This document shows, piece after piece, positions 1-11,800 of a DNA stretch of 50,029 nt. The stretch comes from Ichthyophonus hoferi. Taxonomy: Eukaryota > Opisthokonta > Ichthyosporea > Ichthyophonida > Ichthyophonidae. Location: contig NAOQ01000018.1 of assembly GCA_002751075.1 (NCBI GenBank), positions 292,603 through 342,631 of the forward strand. Direction: 5' to 3'. Made by a program: the position numbers and the translations under genes. Under the pieces are notes generated by a model. That model saw only the letters and a program-made list of their open reading frames with translations. It ran no database searches and was not told the origin of the DNA. The stretch's first letter is position 1. Each line of letters starts with the position of its first letter.

Positions 1-949
1 TTTTTTTTTTTTTTTTTGAAAATAACCCAATTTCTGGTTAGTGGATTTATACAATAGTAAACTACAAATTAGTAGCAGCCTCTGCAAAATGTAACAGGAA
101 GTTATTTATGAAGAAATATATAGATCATCCAATAGTGCATATTTACACGAGGTGTGATTAAATAAAATATGCAATTATAATATGTAGTAGCTAATAAAAA
201 TATCTTTCCTACATCTATTTATATAATTGAAATGTTAAATGTGTATCCTTGGAGCCAATATAATATACATGTATAATATAGAAAAACTCACAAAAGTTCA
301 TTTTTAGCAGCAACAAAGGAGGTAACATCATGCAAGCATGAGCAATGAACAACACATAGCCTAATATATCATACCGGTATGAATATAAAGCAGAACAACA
401 TAAAGCGTATAATCGAAAGAGTATAATGCATTCAGTATTTCTAACAGAAAAAAGACACAAAGTGCCAAAAAGAACAAGAGATACACCAGATAGTAGTCTC
501 GTTATGTATTATAAAAAAGAAAAGATAGTAATTAGGCCAAAACAAGAGTGAAAAAATCAACAGACGACAGTAAATAAATGCTAAATGGTTGGGTTGAATG
601 TTATTGGTAATGGAACATATATTTGTACACGAATAAAAAGTGTAGATTGCATGATTACAAACTGGTAATTCCAACTTGAAAAATAAAATATAATAATTAA
701 AATAAAATTTATTTATATAGTTCATGCCATCCTATATATATATATACTACAATAGATTAAATGTATTTAGACTGAAGCCATTTCTCAATCTCAGCCTCTA
801 TATTCCTATTTCCGATCATAAGTGAGTAGTTCTTTTACCAAATAAATTGGTGACCTTCACACATTGTAACCTCATATATCCACAGATAATTGTACTATAT
901 CCGTAATAAAACCCAATGTATTAAAGTCACTATATACATAAGGTTGTAA
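1..949. other. AT-rich 3' flank of RMI1
   Basis: There is no convincing coding sequence here; the open frames are short, AT-driven and without family resemblance. The window opens with a 17-base T run. A minus-strand AATAAA (TTTATT on the plus strand at 708-713) lies about 240 bases past the RMI1 stop codon and is a reasonable poly(A) signal for that gene. Confidence 0.5.
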
Positions 950-3900
950 TTATTCCAGCTCTTTCACCATACGAAGTAGCATTTGTGCATGATTAGCCTC
1001 TGGATTGCACATATGAATAGCCTTGGGATAGAGAGCCCCAGGGGTGAGTTCCAAGGTTAATAGACATTCCAATTGGATTAGATGTCGGTTAAAGTCCCTG
1101 AATATCTGCCATGATTGGTCATTTTTTGTTAGTAACAATTCACATTTATACAATACATTTTAAGTTTGAATTTTCACCAAAAGCTTCAATAATGTACTAT
1201 TGAAGTAAAATCATTCATATCTCGACTTATCCACATACCTATGATGGCTATTCTACTAAGGATGTAAATAGATAAAATTTCGGCTTAAAAATAAATTAAA
1301 TACCTGCCATATTCTCAGAGTTATATATATTTCACTCTTTACAAAGGCAACATATAGCATTCAGCTTTCTGATATCCAATTTTTACACCATATAGAAAAA
1401 CATGTATATATATATTTATTAATAGCTTACATGAGAGGGATAGTCATGTTATTCCCCTTCTCGCCTTATCACTTATTATTACCATTATAGTTCCATCCGT
1501 CACCCTACGTTTACCAAACATATATGGGTATAGAGCAAGAAAAACAATAAATAAATAAGGTAGTGGTGTTGGTACAGTCGAACAGAAAATACATTATACT
1601 TGATTCATAATAAGAGAATGACCACACCTGACTGACAGCCTTATTATCTTTTCCCCTCTGGGAATGATAATCTTGCATGCTAGCAAAAGGAAGTCTTGTA
1701 AGCAGAATCTGTGGAAAAACAAAAAAAAGGTATAAATATGTGAGTAATTTCAACTGAAAATAAAACTAAATACAAAAAAAGCAACGATAACTTATACATA
1801 TATCTTGCTGTAATATATATCCGAAACTGGGTTAACTATATAGGATAGATTCCTCTCCTCCCCACCACCCCCGAAACGTCATTGTTCAAGCAATCATTTG
1901 TACCTACCCATCTGCCTGTTATTTTGCAATTTCATAGTAAATCTATCATTTAAATAAGATATTTTATTACTGAATGCCCTGCTACCATAAGCTATAAAAT
2001 ATATTCAGGCATTAATTATTGGAAGTACAATATATGATGTGTCAAAGCAAAATCATGATACACGTTTACTTCTACATAACGTTTAAGAAAGCTCTTAATA
2101 AATACGTCTGTTTTTGGGTAACCTTTAATGCTTTATTGGACTATATATAAACACCTATACATTTGGTTCATTAAAATAGTCAATGGTTACAGCAGTCACC
2201 TATCGATATATTTATGTATTAGATTACAATCCTTTATATTGGTGTCCGTAAAGCCGGTCATTTTGTATATTATTATATACTTCAAGTTGTCAGACAAAAC
2301 TCTAAAATAGTCTGATTGTTAGAAATAAATAAATACTAAGTGTGAGGTGTGTATAATAGAAACATGTCGATAGAAAGATAATAACTATAGAAAGAGATAT
2401 GTGGAAAACAAGAAGCAAACGCAAGCTGGCTTGCAAAACAAAGAACAAACTAATACATATTTAAAGAGAAAATAACAAAGTGACAGTACTGAGAGGAAAA
2501 GGAAAATATCCCTTGATGTACATGCACACCTACCTCTGAGTCCATCAGAACCTTTACTCTAGCAGTCCCATCGTCAAATTCCGCTACAAGACTAAGTGTC
2601 TTTCGGTTAAGCTTCTCGGCAATCTGCATAAGGTAAGCCTACAGAGGGGCGATACAGAGGGGCGAGATTAAACAATGGTATTATAAAATGAGTTAGTGCA
2701 GATGTGTGAGGTAAAATAGAATTGTACAGCTAAGACCCTACTAACAATACTCTACAAATTCAATGTAATCTTCCTTTACATCACTCACAATAAACAGATA
2801 CAATGCCATGGCCTACCCACCTGTACCGTAACTCTGCATGGAGACTGATAATCTTTTAATCGCGACAAGAATGTAAATGTTGTCTCATCTTTATCCATCT
2901 CTTTGCCAGTACTAGGTGCTTTATCCATACAGTCTACAGTGTTAGGGGTTTCTCTTCCAATTAACAGCTTGATTGCAGCTGAAGTCACTGGCTTCGATTG
3001 GTTGTCAACTCCTTTTAGTTTTTTAATTGGTTCTGTAGCTGTTACTCTTACTATGTCAAAGTCACCATCATCATTAGTCTCATTATAGTAACTAGTCACG
3101 TGACTATTAGACCCATTAGGTACAGGAGAGGAATGACACACACTCAATGGGTTTTGTATGAGGGTGTTAGAGACAGTTTCATTGGTGGAATTAATATTCT
3201 CTCCTAATACAATCCCATTACCACTACCAACATCTTGTTCTTTAAACACTTCAGGTAGGGAAAATTGACCATTCCGGGGGGGTTTATTATATTCTTTGGG
3301 TTCTATTCGCATTTTTTTTAGGGTTCCATCTGTTGGTATCATAGCATCACTCTTTCTCTTATTTGAATTTAGGGCTTGTTGACCTCCTGATATGCAATTA
3401 TATACGGTAGATGATTGGCTATCTGAGATGGAACTACCATTAGGTCTCTGTATATTATTATTACTACTCTCCCCTATTAGCTGTCCATCAACCTGCTTCC
3501 TGTGATAAAAAGGGGAAGGTATCACCTCCACCTGTACTCTATTGGTATTATTATCACGTGTCTGCACAGAGTTTAGTAGTTTCGATTGAATAAGATTTTT
3601 CCTTGCCTCAGCCTGTTTGGCCTTTTGTCGTTCAACTCTTTCTTGTCTTTGTTTCTCTTCTCTACTTACTGTACTTATATCTGATTGATGCGCATTTATG
3701 ACACTATGTGGTAGTAGTTGTTGTTGTTGTGATAATTGCGGATTACCCATTGGTTGTGTCGGATGGCTCAAACCCATAGCTGCAGATACGACAGGATCAA
3801 AATCCATATACATATCATCCAATGAAAAGTCAAGATCTAGATCAGGATCAATTCCTAAATCAATCATTGCTTCTTCAGAAGGATCCATCTTTGGTTTATG

Positions 3901-6900
3901 AGTAGAGGATGTGGGTTGGGATTGGTTATAAGATTGGGTTGGTGGTCGTGGATTGGTTATCCTTGGAGGTGGATTCATTGGCTGAGTACTCTGTTGAGAC
4001 TTTAAGTTCTTTAGCAATGGCCTATTATTGGTGGAGTTAGTTAAAGTCTGCTGGGGCTGTTGTTGCCGTATCCTCTTGGATTGATTGGCTGATATAGTTG
4101 GTGCTCTGCCCTGGTTTTGAGCCTTATACTTAAGAAATCGATGTTGAAGTTGTTCCAACCTCTCCTGATAGGTCTTCATCTCCAATGCATCAGGAAATAT
4201 ATTAGGAGGAGTAGCCAGGGGCCGGTTATTGCCTACTGCAGCAGGCATATTCTTTAAAGTACTGAGTGGTTGAGTAGAATTCAGGATTAGTTACATATGT
4301 TATATATGTCGATATGTATGGAATTGTATTGGGACCATTATATTTTGAGATATTTATATGCATGAGGGTATGTAGATATATACAGCTCTTGTTATGTTTA
4401 AATGTATCCAAGTGGTATATGTAAATATATGTAAATGCTAAAAGTAATGTGTTATCTAGCTAATAAGATGCAGAGCAAATGAGATGCGAGCTATATATTC
4501 AGAAAAAAATAAACCAATGAAACAGCCCGTCTATATAGTTCAAAATAAGGCGATAAGAATATAAACGAAATAGCCAAGAAAAATAATAAAACAAGAAAAA
4601 ATAAACAAAAGAAACAAAGCAATGCAAAGCAAAAATACCAAACTTGTACGGTCTGAAAGGCATTTAAAAATTCAATTGCTAATACCCAAACAGGTATAAA
4701 GTTAAAAAAATAAAATATATAAATGAAAAGCTGTACATTGGTTACATACAAATATATTTAGAACATTAAGATAACAACTAAGGCGACAACTATAAAACCA
4801 AATGTATATTTGAATAGAATTAAAAAGTAGATGGTATTGGGTGAAAATAGGGGATTATATATCCAACTAAATAAACAAATAGTAAACAAACAAATATTTA
4901 TATCAGTAAAAATAACAATTAATAAAATAGAGACCAAAGCAAAACAGCCAGTTATAAAACAAGGGAAGAGAGAGAGAGAGGAGAAAAATAAAAATATTAA
5001 ACCAATAGGAAACAAGAAATAAAATAAAAGAATGAAAGACAAAGACCACTACCTCAGTCTACTGTCCAACGTTTCCCTATAGCTAGCAGCTTCCCCCGCC
5101 CCAGGTACGCTGCCTCCTAACACCTCTATAAGACCTGGTTCCAATAGAGCTATGCCTCCTGCTACACGTACGCCTTTCAGTATTACCTGTATATGTATCA
5201 ATGAGTGGGTATAGACGGTGTTGGTTATTTATTTCTTTGCGTAGGTACGCTTTGTGTATGTTGTGTATGTAGGATAGTATAATGGTATGATAGTATGAGA
5301 GTATAATAGTTGTATGGGAATACAATAGTATGCATGTATAATAATAATCAATAAATGACTATCTCTAAAAACAAAAACTGTACAAGAGAAAAAATAAAAA
5401 TAACAAAAACAAAAACGGAGAACAACAAGAAATAAACACATCAAAAACAAATAATTCTAAAGAAAGATAAGAAAGGTGATAAAAACAATAGCAAATATCT
5501 CATGATATAAACCCAATCGTAATCAATATAACTACGATCACTTTTACTCATCCAATCATACTTTGGTACCAATGGCTAGATCAGGTGTCAGTGCAGGAAC
5601 GAACCTATACTCTAAGGCCGCTAATTTGTTTTTCCCGTCTGTGAGTATTAATTTCATTACATGGTAACCAGGGGGATGGTTATCCTCCTCGTCGCATTGG
5701 TTACCACCACCTTTTTTACCATAACGCTTATTAGTTTGTTGTGTTGATTTTTGTGTATTGGATTCTTTCTTCGCTCTTGTAGGTCCTATTTGTTCTAGTT
5801 TAATAAATTGGGTAAAGGCAGACTCTCCTATGTGAATAGCAGCCACCACCTGTACGTGATAGGGGTAGGGGTGTGTCGGCCAGAAGACAATGGACCAATA
5901 GGAAGATTATATACCAATAGCATGGGATAAATAAGGTGACATTATAGTATATATAAGCGTATTATATGATGTAAAAGTGTGCTATAATGTCATGGTATGC
6001 TATGTTATGTTGTATGACAATAAAATATATACAATATAATAGAATAGGATAGAATAGAATATACTAAAATAAAATAGCGTGCCATATAATACCATATACT
6101 AAATTGCAATACAATACCATACCATACAATAACATACAATATCATACAATACAACACAACATAATATCATGTATGTGTACATGAAATATATTTCTTTTTA
6201 AGTATAAATATATTATATTACATATGATAATGATCATAATAGTAATAATAAAATGTAAAAGGAAAATAAATAAATAAAAAATAAAAAATGGTCGCAGCGC
6301 AGCGACCTTGCCATATGATTGGTCTTTTACTTAACATGGAACATTCTATTCAATCACAATAGAGATTGGGTAGATTTATAATTAAAGATAATTAAATCAT
6401 TTGGGTGACATTTGGGCCAATGAGAAAAGAAAAAGGTGATTATAAGTAGGGTAGGGTCACAATGAGGGTAATAGTGAGAAGATAGTAATGGTAATGACAT
6501 ATAGGTAGGTAGAGATAGGTAGAAAAGGATGTATAGGTACGCATATGAACAGGGAATATACAAATTGTGCAGAAAGGCTAGAGGATAAATAAAAGAGTAA
6601 GCATTGGTCAAAAGAGAGACCAATGGAATGAGATGTTCTGAATCTCATAGGATAGTCACATATCTTAAACGAAAAACAAAGCACATACAATACATCTCTT
6701 TCAAATTCTAAATTCTAAATTTAGCCCGAATAAAAAACTACTGCTATTAACGACCAAGAAATAAAATCAGAATATAGGATGATAATTTACAACCTAAAAC
6801 TAAAATAAAAACCATACAATACAACCTTAATAAAAGTAAAATTTCCAAATGCGGCCAACTAAACCATTAAAACCAATAGCAGAAAATACATAAAATCTAC

Positions 6901-8125
6901 AATAGTTAACCAACCTGCAATGCCACAGGGTCTAACTGTTTATTATGCATAGTCCCACAATCAGAGGGTAAACCACCCTGTCTATCCTGACTGGTAGTTG
7001 CAATATCACTATTACACCATGCTTGTAACACTCCTTGATAGAGATTGGTCCCCTGCAACCCCTGAGTCCACGTAGACCAATAAGGAACAATCAATCTTCT
7101 TAAATATCTTTATTTGTAGCTCTATTTCATTCTCTCGGTTAACTACCAACTAGAACCTATTATCTAACCAATAAAATCACCCATTCTAGTACTATTAGTT
7201 AATATCTTTATATTATACCCAATCATGCATGCATCTTTATCACTAAACCATTATCTTAGCTTAGTATACCACTACCACACTGACGACCGTAACTCGATTA
7301 TCGCTAGAAATATAAATTATGTAATACTAAACACCGTTCTATAAGGTGAAATGCTTCTGATAAAATCATATAAAAGCAGCACTATATATTTACAATTGGT
7401 AAAAATGAGCTGTTCCACATCAAAACATCTTTTTGTATTGCTAATGCATAATTACAGTTTTAAAGAATTAAATATTATGGCATTTTTTCATTCCAGTTAC
7501 ATAGGTATTAACTCGCCTGTAAGCTTAAATTTGATTCTCGCTTTAATCCTGTCAAGCTTATGCAATGTGGAGATATATAATATAACATAATATAATATAA
7601 TGTAATGCATACTATATATTCTCATAAAATATACCAAATAAATAAATAAATTCAAGCAAATATATATTAATACATATCTTTATACGCACATATGAAGTAT
7701 GTGTATAAACATGGTTGTTTCAATGAGCATGTGGTTAAAATCTAACCAGGATGTAACGAGATGGGACAAGGTTATTGGCTCATATTGTTCAATACCAGGT
7801 CCCTTTGAATGTTATTGATGGCTATAGTATGTAATAGCATGTGATAAAATCATCCTTGAAACGTAAATAATCAAAAGAAAACAATGTTTTTTATACTAGA
7901 GCGGTGAATTGAATAAATAAATGAGACGATAACACAAGAAATAAACTAATAGTATGGTGAAGGGCAGACACATTGATGAATTAATGTTTTAAAAAGAACG
8001 TAATATAGATATAGACAACAACATATTCTAACCTCACTAGTTAGTCTGTCGATTGTCTCGGCCAACCAAGTAGCTCTAGGATATATGTAGCGCTTTGCCA
8101 GGGTGGCTGCTATCTGTGTGGCCAT
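950..8125 (-). CDS. RMI1: RecQ-mediated genome instability protein 1 (8 exons)
   Basis: RMI1 is the OB-fold scaffold of the BLM-TOP3A-RMI1-RMI2 complex, which dissolves double Holliday junctions in the nucleus. Exons in transcript order: 8125-8033, 7061-6915, 5849-5562, 5186-5053, 4261-2821, 2638-2534, 1708-1628, 1105-950. All are GT-AG with matching phases and give about 814 aa (human is about 625). Exons 1-2 form the N-terminal helical region (YPRATWLAE aligns with the human PPMWLEACI region). Exons 3-4 form OB-fold 1 (LILTDGKNKLAALEYR, then IALLEPGLIEVLGG, matching the human LLLKPENVKVLGG). Exon 5 is a 481-residue, mostly disordered Gln/Asn/Ser-rich linker with an acidic patch at about residues 346-376 (DLDLDFSLDDMYMDFD, like the human DDFSLEEALLLEE) and a charged helix at about 420-445. 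Exons 6-8 form the C-terminal OB fold that binds RMI2 in vertebrates. The start is the ATG at 8125. Exon 2 has two in-frame acceptors (7061 or 7052). It is divergent to NCBP1. Confidence 0.9.
5985..6175. repeat. Imperfect ATAGA/AATAC pentanucleotide tract
   Basis: Runs of ATAGA-like units pass into AATACC/ATACA-like units over about 190 bases inside RMI1 intron 2. It is a degenerate microsatellite with no coding sign. Confidence 0.7.
6290..6307. repeat. Short GC-rich hairpin in RMI1 intron 2
   Basis: GGTCGC, a six-base loop AGCGCA, then GCGACC form a 6-bp perfect stem. It stands out as a GC-rich island in otherwise very AT-rich intron sequence. It could be the remnant of a small inverted-repeat element; no function can be read from it. 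Confidence 0.5.
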
Positions 8126-8823
8126 TACAAGAGAGAAAATATATAATGCCGTATGATAAGGTCGATTTGAGTTCTAATATATATAAAGTGTTCTACAAGT
8201 AGAAGTGATACAAATTCACCAAAAAATTCATTAATTTGGTGGAGGTATTATATTAAAATGTGGTAGGTTACTACTTGCATATTTATAAGTGTATGTATAG
8301 TGAGAGAGAAATAAGAATTGTCTTTCATAACTAAATGTTAAATATATACAAGCTCTAATTATAAAACATATTATTTTATATTATTATGTTATATTATGTT
8401 ATGCCATGTTGTTTTTATATATTATATGCAACTATTCTTTAAAAATATAAGGTGTGTATATCAACGTAAACTACACCAAACTTATATAATCATATGTAAT
8501 AACGAAAACTATAATAATTGTAAACAATAATAATAATAATGGCAATAATAATAATGACAATTCTAATTAATTAATTAATTAACTATAAAATATCTCTATA
8601 ATTAAATCAATCTAATAATTAAATATTTTAATTAATCTAACCTATACACCAATAACAAAAACAATAATTGCGATTCATTTAATGAGATTCACACCCTCAC
8701 GCGCGTGCAACATTTATATTTATATATATGATAAGTTAAAATATACAACAATATACCATATTATATATTATATAGTATATATTACATATTATATTAGATA
8801 TATATATATATATAATTATAATT
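8126..8823. promoter_or_regulatory. Bidirectional promoter between RMI1 and NCBP1
   Basis: The two start codons are 698 bases apart and point away from each other, so both core promoters and both 5' UTRs must lie here. Most of it is AT-rich (TTAATTAATTAA near 8563-8582). The exception is a perfect 10-bp palindrome CACGCGCGTG at 8698-8707, about 117 bases before the NCBP1 ATG, which holds the only clustered CpGs and is a plausible factor site. No standard-distance TATA box is clear for either gene. Promoter role is inferred from gene layout. Confidence 0.6.
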
Positions 8824-11800
8824 ATGTCGTATCGTAAGAGGAGAGGAAATAACACCTACGGGAGTAGTAGTAGTGGAGATCGTCGGGATCGTAGGGATTA
8901 TCCTGGTTAGTAATTTAACATAACATTTCATTTCATGTTTCATATATCATTATCATCTAGTAGACACATCTTGCTGTTGAGAAATATTTTTTCAAGAGTT
9001 GTATAGTTGTATTTTTTTATTATTATTATTTTTGTATTGTATAATATTTGCTCTCTTAGTTTTATTCTTCTTTCACAATCCTGACGCTCTCTTTTGCTGT
9101 AGCTCTTTGCTTATATTTTCTATTGTTTTTAGAGTATTCATCATAAAAAATTATGTTTATATGTATTTGTTTCATACTTACTTGTCAATATTCACTCCTA
9201 TGTTTTAATACATTCAAATAATAAAATACGATACATCTGTATTATATTTTTGGTTTCATACCTACATTTTATATAACTATTCATTTTATTTGTATATAAC
9301 AATCCCTATAACTCTATAATCTTTATTTATTACTTAAATTTCTTTTTTTCTACTTTACATGTCATATACACATAAGCCAAATGTTTTAATCTTAAGTATA
9401 TAAAAGGATATATCTTTCTTTCATATTCTTTATTCTACTTTACTTTACCTATTTATGTATTCTACACCCTTATATAACTATATCAGCAGTTATATGTACT
9501 TTTTAAATCATATAGATATGGAAATTTCAGTGTTAAACAAGCACACATATATATGTACATATATATACTAACATGCTAATGCATTGTAATGCTCATAGAT
9601 GTTCGCGATGAAGAAGAAACGGAAAATCGGTTGAATGCCTTAATGATTCGAATTGGTGAAAAGGTATAAATATATATATGATATATATGTGGTATTATTA
9701 ATATTAATAATCTATGTTTTTTTTTGTTTTTTTTGATGGAAGAGAGTTTGATATTTTTGTTTTGAAAGATTCTGTGAATATTTATGTGTGTGGGTAGATG
9801 AGGGTATATAAGGCGTGCACCCAACCATTACTACTACTACCAGCTGGGTGATACTAGCAAGATTACCTCTCTTGTGGCAGAGAGAGAAAGAAGGAGAGAG
9901 AGAGAGAGAGAAAGAGAGAAAGTTGGAATATAGTGTGCTATAGTAGACATTGTAAATAAAATGAATGAATGAAGTATATGACTCAACGTGCGCATGTGGG
10001 ATAGAATGAGGAGAGGGAGAGGGATAATGTGATAGAAGCGGTATATATTCATACTATGACCAATCCGTACATGGTAGCGGCTAGACCATCCACCATGTGA
10101 TTACCCTTCTCTTTCTTTTTAAGGAGTATTCAATCGTCATCTTAACGGTCAATAGACGTGAATGATTGGTTAAGGATAAAGAAAGAAAAATTGTGATAGG
10201 AGGATATGAATGAAACATAATTCTCTATATGTATTACAATACTATCTTACCATTGGCTCTCACTAATAGCCTATCCAATAGAGTAACAGTTCCATTGAGA
10301 GCAATCTGGAAATATTGGGTGAGGTACTAGAAAAGGAGTTTGGCGCTCATAAATATCAGATCTTGGCTACATTAGGGGCATGGTAAGAAAGTGTGTATGT
10401 ATGTGCATCTATATATGTATGGATGAATGGATGTATGTATGTATATAGGTAGGTGTGTGTAGATGGTACCGGTAAGCCTTAGAGATACGTGCAAGCAGGC
10501 GCTAAAAAAGATCAGTCTAATATCATAAGAGTGGATTGTACATATAGCGATAGCTCCTACCACCTACCGGTATTATGACATACAACGCATCCCAAACATG
10601 TGCTCATTAATTAATTAATTAGTAACTGACGTCATTAACACACTCTACCCGGTACGTATATATAGTGTAACTGAAATGCCTCATAAAACCTGTATCTACT
10701 CTACTCTGGTTGGTCTAATGAATGCTAAGAATTACGACTTTGGCCAGGTGATTGGTTTTTGGCTTTTCTTTCTTTCTTCTCTTATTAGTACTTTTCCTCT
10801 ATTTCTCATTTGTTATTTGTTACTTTTTTTGCTCACTTTGTAACTATCTATTTCCTGTACTTATTTAATATTATGATCCCATTGGATTAAGGTTTACTTT
10901 TAATATGCAATGTATTTTAATGGCCAATAGATAGCCAGGTTATATTATAATATACAGGATATTGGTGTATTTCTAACGTTAAATTTTATTGCAGATGTTC
11001 CTGGAATACGTTTGTAAGAATCTCTATCAAGAAATCCTGAATAGCTGTGACTTTGTGAAAGCTCGGATTACAGTAGGTGACACCATACCCCCTTAGAATA
11101 GAATATAATAGTGCTTTTGCTATTAGTATTGGTATTAGTGGCGGTAGTAGTGTTTTTTGTTGCTGTTTTTGTTGTTATTATTATTATTATTGTGTCTTCT
11201 CATTAGGTAACTATCATCTATGCCATTACTAGCTTTATCCACCAATACATCACCTTTAGCATTCACACTTATATCAACATGTCCCTTTAACCCAGCTCTT
11301 GTGCTTTCCCCTTATATCTTCTTAGATATATATATGTAGATGTGCTCTCTTTCTTGCTTTTAAAAGACATTTCTTTCTGCTCATTCATCAATCACAATTA
11401 AATTATAATATGATAACATATGTTCTATAGTTGAATCTTTTTATCCAAGATATTTTGCATTACCATTTTTATTGCCTTATTAAGATAGGATAAAAGCCCA
11501 GGCCTAGATTAACCTTATGGTTGTGACGTCATAATGATCTATACTGTATGGGGTGGAGACCAGGATAACTTACCTAGTATGGATAATTTACCTTTTTAAT
11601 TACAAAAAAACAATAATAACTGGTTGGTAATGGACTATCGTTTGAACTGATATATTTTTTGGGAGTGGGTTGATGATGCATCCTATTGGTTGGATTTAAT
11701 TAAGTAATGCTTGGGAACGGGCCGGACTAACTGCCACTAACCACATTACATCCTTTATAACCTTTTATAGACACGGTTCCTAGGTGATCTAGTCAACACC

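Noticed and set aside
1-17. Poly-T run at the window start as the tail of a minus-strand retroposon.
   Set aside because: Only the edge is visible and no element body can be tied to it.
2903-3901. Plus-strand open frames antisense to RMI1 exon 5.
   Set aside because: They mirror the Gln/Asn-rich coding strand and have no domain.
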